Below the pieces are notes generated by a model, which saw only the letters and a list, made by a program, of their open reading frames with translations, was not told the DNA's origin and made no database searches. A program made the translations under genes and the position numbers. DNA of 64,000 bases. Source: Clostridia bacterium (GTDB lineage: Bacteria; Bacillota; Clostridia; Oscillospirales; Acutalibacteraceae). Below are positions 43,813-51,985 of the stretch, in pieces; the stretch's first letter is position 1; each line of letters opens with the position of its first letter. The stretch spans positions 1 to 64,000 of the forward strand of contig JAFQRY010000021.1 of NCBI GenBank assembly GCA_017409845.1, in the 5' to 3' direction.

Positions 43813-43839
43813 GACGATACCTCATTTCATACAGAAAGT

Positions 43840-43868
43840 ATTTTACAACAAAGAATCTGAAAATGCAA
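43840..43868 (-). promoter_or_regulatory. Promoter of the rpiR-cmk-plsC-ispH operon
   Basis: Minus-strand TTGCAT (43863-43868), a 17-base spacer and TAAAAT (43840-43845) preceded by TTG. Confidence 0.5.
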
Positions 43869-43878
43869 GTCAAAAAAT

Positions 43879-43896
43879 GAAATCCTGCAAGATTTC
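43879..43896. promoter_or_regulatory. Inverted repeat, candidate RpiR operator
   Basis: GAAATC (43879-43884), a 6-base spacer and GATTTC (43891-43896) form a symmetric site just upstream of the -35 of the RpiR operon. It is also upstream of the divergent promoter at 43924. The GAAA...TTTC form fits many RpiR-type sites. Confidence 0.35.
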
Positions 43897-43923
43897 TTTC
43901 ATTTTAATTATTCTTTATATTCA

Positions 43924-43952
43924 TTGACTGTTTATAATGTTTGTTGTATAAT
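43924..43952 (+). promoter_or_regulatory. Promoter of the AT-rich orphan gene
   Basis: TTGACT (43924-43929), a 17-base spacer and TATAAT (43947-43952), 37 bases before the start at 43990. Confidence 0.65.
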
Positions 43953-43989
43953 AATTTAAAACTTCCTCTTTTCAGCAAGGTAACAAATC

Positions 43990-44514
43990 ATGAAAAAATC
44001 CAAACTATTTAAAAAATTTTTTAAAATCATACCACCTTTTACAGCGAAAATGGTACTTTTAGCTTTAGTTCTGTATTTGTTTGCTTTTCTGCACTATGAT
44101 TGGGTTGATATAAACAAAAGTGAATCACACGATGTTATAATAACCAATTTGAAATACGGTTCAGATCGACAAAAAGCTTGGGCAACTTTTGATGCATCAG
44201 GATCAAAAGCCTATTTTGAATTTGAAAGTCGCAAAGCTGCAAAATCGGGAGATTTTATCCAACTTGAACAGTTAGCTAATCAGAAAAAGATAGTAACGAT
44301 AACATACACCACATATAAAGATTGGTTGAGGCTTATTGACTTTGACGGTCGAAAGCAGGTAGTTGATATGAGAATATCAGACAATATAATATTTGATGTT
44401 AGTGTGTTTAATCAACGAATGACAGGTAACATCATAATGTGGTCAGCTATTGCGACATTTTATTTAGGATTAGGCATTACTCGTTTTATATTTTACAAAA
44501 AACTTAAATTTTAA
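43990..44514 (+). CDS. Hypothetical membrane protein, AT-rich
   Basis: 174 residues with two membrane segments (about 17-34 and 145-165) enclosing an extracytoplasmic beta-rich domain of about 105 residues (SHDVIITNLKYGSDRQKAWA, then KKIVTITYTTYKDW). The topology is like DUF3592-type small membrane proteins, but no family is certain. Its DNA is visibly richer in A and T, with codons such as TTA and ATA, than the flanking genes, which suggests recent transfer. It has its own promoter; AAGG lies before the ATG. The next gene is a fucosidase 33 bases away, possibly on the same transcript. Confidence 0.65.
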   Translation: MKKSKLFKKFFKIIPPFTAKMVLLALVLYLFAFLHYDWVDINKSESHDVIITNLKYGSDRQKAWATFDASGSKAYFEFESRKAAKSGDFIQLEQLANQKKIVTITYTTYKDWLRLIDFDGRKQVVDMRISDNIIFDVSVFNQRMTGNIIMWSAIATFYLGLGITRFIFYKKLKF

Positions 44515-44547
44515 AAACTAAAACATTCTATAAAAGGAGAAAATACT

Positions 44548-46839
44548 ATGTCATCATCAACACTTTTATGGTATAACTCCCCTGCAAAAGCATGGACTCA
44601 GAGTCTTCCGATAGGCAACGGTACTCTCGGTGCCATGATTTACGGCGGTGCTTCAAAAGAGCTTCTCTGTCTCAACCATGACGAGCTCTGGACCGGTATG
44701 CCGAAAAACACGGTAAAGGAAGGTGCACCCGAAGCCTTCAGAAAAGCCCGTGACCTTGCACTGAGCGGCAGACTCAATGAAGCTCAGACTGAACTCGAAG
44801 AAAACTTCCAGAGCGTGTGGAGTCAGGCATATATGCCTCTCGGTAACCTTGAAATCAACTTTGCTCTTAAGGGCAGAGTCAAAAATTACAAGCGCACTCT
44901 TGACCTCGAAAATGCACTTTCAACCGTTGAGTTCACCTGCTCGGATGTTACATATAAAAGAGAGTATCTTGCATCATATCCCTCAAAAACAATTGCCGCA
45001 AAATTCTCTGCAGAGGGCGGCAGAATGAGCTTTTCATTCGGTCTTACTTCAAAGCTTCGCAGCAGAAGCTTCGTTGAAGACGACTGTGTTATTCTTGAAG
45101 GCGACTGTCCCTGTGAAAACAACAAGGATAACGATTCCTGCAACCAGGTTTACGGCGATACTCCCGAAACGATGGGTATTCATTTCAGAGCTGTTGCAAA
45201 AATTATAACCGACGGTGCAAAGAAGCTCACGGAAAACAGACTTGAAATAACAGACGCAACCGAAGCCGTTATCTTTTTCACCGCTGAAACAAGCTTCAAC
45301 GGCTTTGACAAGCATCCGTATCTTGAGGGCAAGGAATATGTTGCTCCCTGCATGAACCGCATCAATGCTCTCAGCGATTATGAAGCAGTCAAGAAGGCTC
45401 ATATTGACGATTACAAGGCTATCTACGACAGAGTTAATCTTGATATCGGTGAAGGCAGAGATGATATACCCACCGACAAGCGTCTCAATGCATTCAAGAG
45501 AAACAAGAATGACTTATCGCTCATCACCCTTGTATATAATTACGGCAGATATCTTGCAATTTCTTCATCAAGAGAAGGCTCGCAGCCCTCAACTCTTCAG
45601 GGCATATGGAATGACAGAATTATTCCGCCCTGGCACTCAAACTACACGGTTAACATCAATACCGAAATGAACTATTGGCCCGTTCTTATGTGCCGCATGC
45701 CCGAAGTCAACCTTCCTCTTATAAAGATGGTTGAAGAGCTCAGCATCAGCGGCGAAAAGGCAGCAAAGGGTCAGTACGGTGCAAAGGGCTGGACCTCACA
45801 CCACAACGTTGACCTCTGGAGACTCTCGACTCCCGTTGCAGGCAATGCACAGTGGGCATTCTGGCACGGTTCGTCAGGCTGGCTCTGCGAGCATCTTTTC
45901 GCACATTATGAATATACAAATGATGTTGACTATCTCAGAAACACAGCCTATCCCGTTATGAAAAAGGCTGCTGAATTCTATCTCGATATCATGGTTGAGC
46001 ACGAAGGAAAGCTTGTGCTTGCTCCCGGCACCTCCCCCGAAAATTCATTCTGGTATGAGGATAAAAAATGCAGCGTCGGCAAATACAGCACAATGTCAAT
46101 GTCAATTGCAAGAGAGCTGTTTGAAAACTGCATAAAGAGCTGCGATATTCTCGGCATTGACGGAGATTTTGCCTCAACGCTCAAAGAAACAGTTGCAAAT
46201 ATGGCGGATTTCAAGCTCGGCAGCGACGGTCAGCTTCTCGAATTTGACGATGACTATGCAGAAACGGAAATTCATCACAGACATGTTTCTCATCTTTACG
46301 CTCTTCATCCTGCAAATATTATCACCGTTGACGGCACTCCCGAGCTTGCAAAGGCTTGCCGCAGAACTCTTGAACGCAGAGGCGACAACGGCACGGGCTG
46401 GAGCCTCGGCTGGAAAATCAACTTCTGGGCAAGACTTTTTGACGGTGACCATGCACTCAAGCTCATTGAGCTTCAGCTCAGACCCGTAAAGAGCGTCGGA
46501 ATCAACTACACAAAGGGCGGCGGCACCTACGAGAATCTTTTTGATGCTCATCCCCCGTTCCAGATTGACGGCAACTTCGGCTTTGTCAGCGGTATTACCG
46601 AAATGCTCATGCAGAGCCGTGACAACAGAATTTACATTCTTCCCGCACTCCCCTCAAAGTGGAAGAACGGCAAAGTAAGCGGTCTCTGGGCAAAAGGCGG
46701 CGTTATTGTTGATATAGAATGGAAGGACGGCAAGCTTCTCAGCTGCAGCCTTGAAGGTAAAGGAAAATTCACCGTTATCATCAACGGTTCGGAAAAAGAA
46801 ATTGAGCTTGACGGCAAGAAGGTTACTGTCAATGCCTGA
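44548..46839 (+). CDS. Glycoside hydrolase family 95 (alpha-L-fucosidase/galactosidase)
   Basis: 763 residues covering the whole family. The N-terminal beta domain opens with LLWYNSPAKAWTQSLPIGNG. The (alpha/alpha)6 barrel holds the catalytic apparatus: Asn369 and Asn371 (VNINTEMNYW), Glu498 as general acid (GTSPENSF) and Asp674 (FQIDGNFGF). GH95 enzymes invert and release alpha-1,2-linked L-fucose or L-galactose from host mucin, milk or plant glycans. There is no signal peptide, so it probably acts on imported oligosaccharides. AGGAG precedes the ATG; the HAD gene overlaps its end by 8 bases. Confidence 0.92.
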   Translation: MSSSTLLWYNSPAKAWTQSLPIGNGTLGAMIYGGASKELLCLNHDELWTGMPKNTVKEGAPEAFRKARDLALSGRLNEAQTELEENFQSVWSQAYMPLGNLEINFALKGRVKNYKRTLDLENALSTVEFTCSDVTYKREYLASYPSKTIAAKFSAEGGRMSFSFGLTSKLRSRSFVEDDCVILEGDCPCENNKDNDSCNQVYGDTPETMGIHFRAVAKIITDGAKKLTENRLEITDATEAVIFFTAETSFNGFDKHPYLEGKEYVAPCMNRINALSDYEAVKKAHIDDYKAIYDRVNLDIGEGRDDIPTDKRLNAFKRNKNDLSLITLVYNYGRYLAISSSREGSQPSTLQGIWNDRIIPPWHSNYTVNINTEMNYWPVLMCRMPEVNLPLIKMVEELSISGEKAAKGQYGAKGWTSHHNVDLWRLSTPVAGNAQWAFWHGSSGWLCEHLFAHYEYTNDVDYLRNTAYPVMKKAAEFYLDIMVEHEGKLVLAPGTSPENSFWYEDKKCSVGKYSTMSMSIARELFENCIKSCDILGIDGDFASTLKETVANMADFKLGSDGQLLEFDDDYAETEIHHRHVSHLYALHPANIITVDGTPELAKACRRTLERRGDNGTGWSLGWKINFWARLFDGDHALKLIELQLRPVKSVGINYTKGGGTYENLFDAHPPFQIDGNFGFVSGITEMLMQSRDNRIYILPALPSKWKNGKVSGLWAKGGVIVDIEWKDGKLLSCSLEGKGKFTVIINGSEKEIELDGKKVTVNA

Positions 46840-47431
46840 TAACAGATATGACCTTTATGATTTCGACAAAACGGTTTATCCGCAGGACAGCGAAACGGTT
46901 TTTCTCTTTTACTGCATTCTTCACAGACCGTATCTTATTCTTATCACTCCATGGCTTCTGCTGAATCTGATTCTCTTTTTTCTCGGCTTCGGCGATAAAT
47001 TCAAGGGCAGGTGCTTCTCATTTCTGCGTTTTATTGACGGAGAAAAGATGGCTGAGAAATTCTGGAAAAACCAGGAGAAAAACATCTATCCGATATTCAA
47101 TCCCGAAAACAGAGAAAGACCTGTTGTTGTGTGCTCCGCATCTCCCGAATTTTTTCTCAGACCCATCTGCGAGAAATATAAGGTTGATGTTCTTATCGCA
47201 ACAAGAATGAATCCGAAAACGGGAACAATCGAAGGATTCAACTGCAAGGATAAACAAAAACCCCTGCGACTTGCAGAGGCTTTACCGGATGCCGAATATA
47301 TCAATGTTTACTCGGATTCTTTAAAAAACGATATCCATATTTTCGAGCTCGGTCAGAAATGTTTTCATGCAAAAAAAGGCACACTGACCGAAATGACTAT
47401 AGAAGAAATCCGAAGCAAAATTAAAAATTAA
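46832..47431 (+). CDS. HAD-superfamily phosphatase (HAD-IB-like)
   Basis: 199 residues from MPDNRYDLYDFDKTVYPQDS, the start that overlaps the end of the fucosidase gene by 8 bases. Motif I is DFDKTVYP, motif II VVVCSASPEF and motif III/IV NVYSDSLKND. A hydrophobic cap-like stretch (about 30-60, YLILITPWLLLNLILFFLG) may touch the membrane. Family members remove phosphate from serine or glycerol phosphates or lipids; the substrate here is unknown. Cotranscription with GH95 is likely. It converges on and overlaps by 4 bases the deacylase gene. Confidence 0.83.
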   Translation: MPDNRYDLYDFDKTVYPQDSETVFLFYCILHRPYLILITPWLLLNLILFFLGFGDKFKGRCFSFLRFIDGEKMAEKFWKNQEKNIYPIFNPENRERPVVVCSASPEFFLRPICEKYKVDVLIATRMNPKTGTIEGFNCKDKQKPLRLAEALPDAEYINVYSDSLKNDIHIFELGQKCFHAKKGTLTEMTIEEIRSKIKN

Positions 47432-47922
47432 ATTTCAATTATCACGGGATCTGCTCCGAGAGAAGGCAAAAGCCTTTCGGTCAGATCCTGTGTTTTTATT
47501 CTGAGAGTTGCGGTATTATCGCTCGGATGACAGCATATATATTCTTCTTTGAGAATATCTCCGTCGATTGCAAGCCTCACTTTCTTTTTCTCATCAAAAA
47601 TAAGACTCGTAACACTCAGCGAGCCCGGCTGTGTGTTTAGAAGCTCAGCCATTTTTTCTGCGGATGCAAAGGAAAGGCGTGATGTGCCGAGTTTCTTTGA
47701 TACATCCTTTGTCACAAACTTCTTTTCACCCGGAAGCATCAGCAGAAAGCAAACGCTTCCCGTGGTTGTTGTCAGCAAAAGATTCTTGCATATCCTGCCA
47801 TCAATGATTTCTTCTATTTTTCTGCACTCTTCAATAGTAAACGCAGGGTCGTGATGACAAATCTCATATTTTATATCCGTCTTTTCAAGATAATCGCAAA
47901 CGCACTTTATATTATTTTCCAT
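47428..47922 (-). CDS. YbaK/ProX-type aminoacyl-tRNA deacylase (prolyl-tRNA editing)
   Basis: 164 residues from MENNIKCVCDYLEKTDIKYE after AGGGAGC. The YbaK fold is shown by CKNLLLTTTTGSVCFLLMLPG with KKFVTKDVSKKLGTSRLSFA and LLNTQPGSLSVTSLIF. These match stand-alone prolyl-tRNA editing proteins (PrdX/ProX) that free tRNA-Pro wrongly charged with alanine. The gene stands alone between converging and diverging neighbours. Confidence 0.87.
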   Translation of the reverse strand: MENNIKCVCDYLEKTDIKYEICHHDPAFTIEECRKIEEIIDGRICKNLLLTTTTGSVCFLLMLPGEKKFVTKDVSKKLGTSRLSFASAEKMAELLNTQPGSLSVTSLIFDEKKKVRLAIDGDILKEEYICCHPSDNTATLRIKTQDLTERLLPSLGADPVIIEI

Positions 47923-47943
47923 ACAAGCTCCCTTCCGCACAAG

Positions 47944-47972
47944 AAAAAAGCTGCATCGTTAAACGACGCAGC
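47944..47972 (-). terminator. Rho-independent terminator after the small secreted protein gene
   Basis: On the minus strand a 10- to 11-bp stem (47950-47972, GCTGCGTCGTT / AACGATGCAGC, with a G-T pair) is followed by TTTTTTCTT. Confidence 0.85.
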
Positions 47973-47993
47973 CGTAATCTTCAATTTTTACAA

Positions 47994-48290
47994 TCAAGCG
48001 AAAAGTGCTTCAACTGTTGCAACGAGATCAATGATACCGATGCAGATTGTTTCCATAAAAGCATCAATGTCTGCAAAGAAATCGTTGAGACCTGTATCGA
48101 AAATAATATCGCCTGAACCGCAGTTGTATTCGTCAACGAAAGGTGCAACGAAATCTGCAAAAGCAGAAGTGATATCACCGAAAATACCGTTGAGTGACTC
48201 AACTGTACCCGCATCTGTTGCAAAGCCGCTGACAGCCATGATTGATGCAAGTGCTGCAAAAACAAGCATAATTGAAATTATCTTTTTCAT
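47994..48290 (-). CDS. Small secreted acidic protein, unknown function
   Basis: 98 residues. The signal peptide MKKIISIMLVFAALASIMAV is followed by GFATDAG, a likely cleavage region near residue 24. The mature part (about 74 residues) is acidic and rich in Phe, Ile and Asp (FADFVAPFVDEY, LNDFFADIDAF) with two cysteines (Cys in YNCGSG and TICIG) that could form a disulphide. AAGGAG and its own terminator show a monocistronic unit. It could be a surface or peptide-like effector; no family recognised. Confidence 0.7.
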   Translation of the reverse strand: MKKIISIMLVFAALASIMAVSGFATDAGTVESLNGIFGDITSAFADFVAPFVDEYNCGSGDIIFDTGLNDFFADIDAFMETICIGIIDLVATVEALFA

Positions 48291-48361
48291 TTTAAAAAAC
48301 TCCTTGTCATAAATTACTTTTAATATTATATATCATTTTGTTTCTGTTGTCAATGGTGATT

Positions 48362-49222
48362 TTAAGGCTGAGCATAAAATGCCGAAGCATAATCCGACTC
48401 TCTGATTTTTACGGATTTCCACGGACCGCTGCTGCAATCCTCATGGGTAAGAACACCGTCGGAATAGGTGTGGATATTGGAATATTCCGATTTTCCTCTT
48501 GCTATTACCCAGCTTTCGGAAATATCATTATCATCATTCCCGAAAACACTTTCTTCAGTTGAAAACTCACCGTTGCGAAGCTCTCCGCAGCAAAAACGGA
48601 CAATTTCATCCTCGCCGTTGAACTCTATTATACAACGGGTTGTCCGGCTCTGAATAATATAAACTCCGTCTTTTCCGGATATGAATTCAAGGAATTCCCG
48701 TGTTTCGGTGCCTTCTGTTTCTTCAACGTTAAAAATATATCTGAAGCTGTCTGCTTTCTCATTGTATTCAACACTGTATTCCTCAGCTGTTGTTTCCGAA
48801 AGAAAACGCAGACTGAAAAAGCTCTTGCCGTCCGTGTCAAAAAAGGTTTCTTTTCCGTTTGCCTCCTCGCGGAAGATATTACCGGCGTTTTCTTTATCGG
48901 TTACAGATGCAAATTTTTGCGTTATGCCGAAGGTTTCCGACACAAACGGTTCAAACGAAGTTAAAACATAATCATTTTCAAGAAAATACTCGCCGTCCGC
49001 ATTCGCCTTAACCGAATTGTTATGGGCATTTTCAAGAACATTGACCTTAGCTTTCATCGCCGACAGAACAGATTCCATTCTGCTGACACAGCCGAAATAA
49101 TCGGCATCGGTATTGGTTATGTCAAGCATATCCGCCGTTTTGTTTTTCGGCGTTTCATTATTTCCCGAGCATGAGCTGAAAAGCAAAACAACAATGCTCA
49201 GAACAGCAATAATTCTTTTCAT
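48362..49222 (-). CDS. Hypothetical lipoprotein
   Basis: 286 residues beginning MKRIIAVLSIVVLLFSSC, a lipoprotein signal peptide with lipobox FSSC. The mature part is beta-rich and acidic, with repeated strand pairs (DSFRYIFNVEETEGTETREF, KDGVYIIQSRTTRCIIEFNG). It starts 2 bases after the nrdR stop with GGTGAA as ribosome site, so it is cotranscribed with and coupled to nrdR, though no functional link is known. No family recognised. Confidence 0.75.
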   Translation of the reverse strand: MKRIIAVLSIVVLLFSSCSGNNETPKNKTADMLDITNTDADYFGCVSRMESVLSAMKAKVNVLENAHNNSVKANADGEYFLENDYVLTSFEPFVSETFGITQKFASVTDKENAGNIFREEANGKETFFDTDGKSFFSLRFLSETTAEEYSVEYNEKADSFRYIFNVEETEGTETREFLEFISGKDGVYIIQSRTTRCIIEFNGEDEIVRFCCGELRNGEFSTEESVFGNDDNDISESWVIARGKSEYSNIHTYSDGVLTHEDCSSGPWKSVKIRESDYASAFYAQP

Positions 49223-49224
49223 CT

Positions 49225-49680
49225 TTACTTTTCACCGAGAAGCTTTGCAAGCTCATCCATGAAGGTGTTGATATCTTTAAACTGACGGTATACCGAAGCA
49301 AAGCGGACATATGCAACCTCATCAAGTTCCTTGAGCTTGTCCATCGCAAGCTCACCGATATGAACAGAGGTTACTTCTCTGTCGAGTGAATTCTGAAGAG
49401 TTGCTTCAATCTCATTGACTGACGATTCGATTTTTTCAAGAGAAACGGGACGCTTTTCACAAGCTCTGAGCATTCCGTTGAAAAGCTTGCTGCGATCAAA
49501 AACCTCTCTCGATTTATCCTTTTTTACAACAATAACGGGAACACTTTCGATGATTTCATATGTAGTGAAACGCTTCTGACAGCTTATGCACTCTCTGCGG
49601 CGGCGTATGCGTTCACCCTCATCGGTAGGTCTGGAGTCAATAACCTTGCTTTCTTCGCAACCGCAAAACGGACATTTCAT
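49225..49680 (-). CDS. nrdR: Transcriptional repressor NrdR
   Basis: 151 residues from [20 protein letters not shown] with AGGAG upstream; an ATG six codons earlier is less well placed. The N-terminal zinc ribbon (CPFC near residue 3, CISC near residue 31) is followed by an ATP-cone ([20 protein letters not shown] and on). NrdR senses ATP and dATP and represses ribonucleotide-reductase genes. A matching palindrome lies between its promoter and start codon, so it may repress itself. No reductase gene is in the window. Confidence 0.95.
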   Translation of the reverse strand: MKCPFCGCEESKVIDSRPTDEGERIRRRRECISCQKRFTTYEIIESVPVIVVKKDKSREVFDRSKLFNGMLRACEKRPVSLEKIESSVNEIEATLQNSLDREVTSVHIGELAMDKLKELDEVAYVRFASVYRQFKDINTFMDELAKLLGEK

Positions 49681-49699
49681 AATTTTATTCTCCTTCAAT

Positions 49700-49754
49700 A
49701 CACAATATTTTGTGTTTAATAATTTCAGTATAACATATTTTCATTGTTTTTCAA
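49700..49754 (-). promoter_or_regulatory. nrdR promoter with a candidate NrdR box
   Basis: Minus-strand TTGAAA (49749-49754), a 16-base spacer and TATACT (49727-49732) with TGT before it. Just downstream of the -10 is the 16-base palindrome ACACAAAATATTGTGT (49700-49715), which fits the NrdR-box pattern of ACAC and GTGT ends with eight A/T bases between. Confidence 0.6.
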
Positions 49755-49761
49755 GTACAAT

Positions 49762-50535
49762 TTATAAACTTTGCACATATTCAAAAGAATCCTTAAGCTC
49801 CTTTAATTCACCGTAACCGTCACGATAGAGCTCGATTATATAGTCACCCTTATAATCCGCCGATTTCATAATCTCAAACAGTCTTCTGAAATCAAACTGT
49901 CCTTTACCCGGAGGAAGGCAGTCGCTTTCGGAATTATTATCGCTTATATGAATTCTGATTATATCATTTTTGAATTCTTCCGCAAAGGAAAACGGGTCAT
50001 TCCCCGACCGCACCGCCTGCTTCACATCAAAAACAAGGCTGAAATCCCCGCCGAGTGCCATTTTCATTTTTCTGAGAAACTCCGGTCTTGCACTGTAATG
50101 ACCGTTAACATTCTCCTGAGCAACTCTGACACCGGCTTTTTTTCCCTCCTGCACAAGAACGGAAAATCTTTCAAAATATACATCGTCCAGAAGCGGTGCA
50201 CTTTGTCTCAGGCCGTGGATAATCGAAATATCCGCACCGAGCATAGCGGTTACTTCATAACATCTTTTATAGAATTCAACGGCATCAAGATAACGCCTTT
50301 CGTATCCTCCGAAAAGCATGAATGTTTCCGAAAAAGATGAAAACGGATGCACGGCTGTTATTTTCATTTCGTAATTATCTTTTATTCTATTGAGAATTTT
50401 TGTGAACTCCGGGGTGGTTTCGCTGAAAGAATTAAGAAAAACCTCGCAGGTTTTGACTCCTGATTTTCCGAGAAGCTCAAGTGCTTCTTCGGTCTGCATG
50501 GGATAAAGGCATGAAGTTGATATTCCGTATGACAT
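49762..50535 (-). CDS. Sugar phosphate isomerase/epimerase (TIM barrel)
   Basis: 257 residues of the xylose-isomerase-like/AP endonuclease 2 fold: CEVFLNSFSE, ITAVHPFSSF, ADISIIHGLRQ, VRVAQENVNG, LVFDVKQAVRSG and IRIHISDNN, ending GDYIIELYRDG. His, Glu and Asp residues along these strands would bind a divalent metal. Members interconvert ketoses or inositols; the substrate is not readable. AAGGAA precedes the ATG. It lies downstream of and divergent from the small membrane protein at 50617. Confidence 0.82.
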   Translation of the reverse strand: MSYGISTSCLYPMQTEEALELLGKSGVKTCEVFLNSFSETTPEFTKILNRIKDNYEMKITAVHPFSSFSETFMLFGGYERRYLDAVEFYKRCYEVTAMLGADISIIHGLRQSAPLLDDVYFERFSVLVQEGKKAGVRVAQENVNGHYSARPEFLRKMKMALGGDFSLVFDVKQAVRSGNDPFSFAEEFKNDIIRIHISDNNSESDCLPPGKGQFDFRRLFEIMKSADYKGDYIIELYRDGYGELKELKDSFEYVQSL

Positions 50536-50569
50536 GATAAATTATTCCTTAAATAGCATTATTTTAGAT

Positions 50570-50598
50570 TTGAAAAAAGCCATGAGTTTCTGTATACT
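50570..50598 (+). promoter_or_regulatory. Promoter of the small membrane protein gene
   Basis: TTGAAA (50570-50575), a 17-base spacer and TATACT (50593-50598) preceded by CTG, 18 bases upstream of the start codon. Confidence 0.6.
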
Positions 50599-50616
50599 TT
50601 TACACAGGAGGTTACT

Positions 50617-50865
50617 ATGAAAAACTCAATTAAAATCCATCGCAAATCAAAGCATTTTCTCGTTACGGGAACCGCTGCAGTCATTGCTGTTCTTTTTGCT
50701 TCAACGCTTCTTTATCTCGGTGCGGGAAGAATGTTTGATTATTATATCGCAACCGACATCAGCGAAAAGCTTCTCGCGGGTGTCAGACCGCTTTCGGTGG
50801 CGGTTTGCAGCGGAGCTCTGGGAATCGAATATTTCTTTAAGAGAAAAGATACAGACAAATTATAA
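50617..50865 (+). CDS. Small membrane protein, unknown function
   Basis: 82 residues from an ATG after CAGGAGG. A basic N-terminus (HRKSKHF) precedes one clear membrane helix (about 17-37, TGTAAVIAVLFASTLLYLGA), then a short helical region and a weaker hydrophobic stretch (PLSVAVCSGALGIEYFF). It has its own promoter and a terminator-like hairpin after it, so it is a stand-alone gene. No family recognised. Confidence 0.65.
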   Translation: MKNSIKIHRKSKHFLVTGTAAVIAVLFASTLLYLGAGRMFDYYIATDISEKLLAGVRPLSVAVCSGALGIEYFFKRKDTDKL

Positions 50866-50894
50866 CATACCGCTCTTAAAAATTCAACAAAATG

Positions 50895-50938
50895 AAAAAG
50901 TCGGGAAAATTTTACTTTTTTCTCGACTTTTCTATTTA
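50895..50938 (+). terminator. Terminator-like hairpin after the small membrane protein gene
   Basis: Stem AAAAGTCG (50895-50902) with CGACTTTT (50923-50930), extended by GGGAAAA / TTTTCT-type pairing, followed by CTATTTAT. Confidence 0.65.
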
Positions 50939-50988
50939 TATATGATATTATAAATTCAATAATACGCTTTTATCAGGAGGCAATAATT

Positions 50989-51981
50989 ATGCTCAGAGTT
51001 GCTATGCTTTCAAAATGGCACGTTCATGCCGCAGGCTATGCCAGAGAATTTCTTTCAAGCGGCAAAGCTGAAATAAACGCAGTTTGGGATGAAAAAGCCG
51101 ACAGAGGCAAAGAATGGGCGAAAGAACTCGGCTGCGATTTTGAACCCGATCTTGATAAGCTTCTCGCAAGAGATGATATTGATGCAGTCTGCTGCTGTGC
51201 CCCCACAACCATGCACAAGGATGTGATTATCCGTGCCGCCAAAGCAGGAAAGCATATTTTTACCGAAAAAACTCTCGCCTGCACCGTTGCCGAGTGCAAG
51301 GAAATCGCAAAAGAAATTGAAAAGAACAATGTTACCTTTGTTATTTCCTTCCCCGATAAGGCATGGCCGATTGTTAAATTCGCAAAACAGCACATTGAAA
51401 ACGGCGATTTCGGCAGGGTGACAAATATCAGAATACGCAACGCACACAACGGAGTAAGCGGAAACTGGCTTCCCGAATACTGGTTTATCAAGGAAGACTG
51501 TGCAGGCGGTGCAATGATGGATCTCGGCTGCCATGCAATGTATCTTCTTTCTCATCTTTTAGGCAAACCAAAAAAGATAACGGGCATTGCAAATTCTGTT
51601 TTAGGAACACCCGTTGACGAAAATGCAATTTCGGTTATCGAATTTGAAAACGGTGCTATCGGCGTTTCCGAAACTTCATTCCTCGCATTTTCTTCACCTT
51701 TCACCATTGAAATCCACGGCACAGACGGTATTCTTCTCTGGCAGAACGGAGAAATCAAATACAAAACCACCGAAACAGCAAAGCTCAACAAGGGCTTCAT
51801 TACCCCCGACAATCTGCCGAAGGAGGATGAGAAGCCTATCCCCCGCTTTATTGATGCCTGCATCAACGGCACGGACTCACCCGAAGGACTCGGCATACAG
51901 GATGCAATTGAGCTTGCAGTTCTTCTTGAAAATTCTTATATTTCCTATGAAACGGGAAAAACAGTTGAGATAAAGGAGTAA
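50989..51981 (+). CDS. Gfo/Idh/MocA family oxidoreductase
   Basis: 330 residues. The N-terminal Rossmann domain starts LRVAMLSKWHVHAAGYAREF, and FTEKTLACTVAECKEIA holds the Lys-containing EKP-like motif (EKT here). The C-terminal domain has GGAMMDLGCHAMYLLSHLLG with the catalytic His region. It should oxidise or reduce a sugar or inositol with NAD(P). First of a three-gene operon with a PHP hydrolase and a sugar symporter; AGGAGG precedes the ATG. Confidence 0.9.
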   Translation: MLRVAMLSKWHVHAAGYAREFLSSGKAEINAVWDEKADRGKEWAKELGCDFEPDLDKLLARDDIDAVCCCAPTTMHKDVIIRAAKAGKHIFTEKTLACTVAECKEIAKEIEKNNVTFVISFPDKAWPIVKFAKQHIENGDFGRVTNIRIRNAHNGVSGNWLPEYWFIKEDCAGGAMMDLGCHAMYLLSHLLGKPKKITGIANSVLGTPVDENAISVIEFENGAIGVSETSFLAFSSPFTIEIHGTDGILLWQNGEIKYKTTETAKLNKGFITPDNLPKEDEKPIPRFIDACINGTDSPEGLGIQDAIELAVLLENSYISYETGKTVEIKE

Positions 51982-51985
51982 AGCC

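Noticed and set aside
43990-44514. Subunit of the V-ATPase or a transporter partner for the fucosidase
   Set aside because: Its topology (two helices around a beta domain) fits neither.
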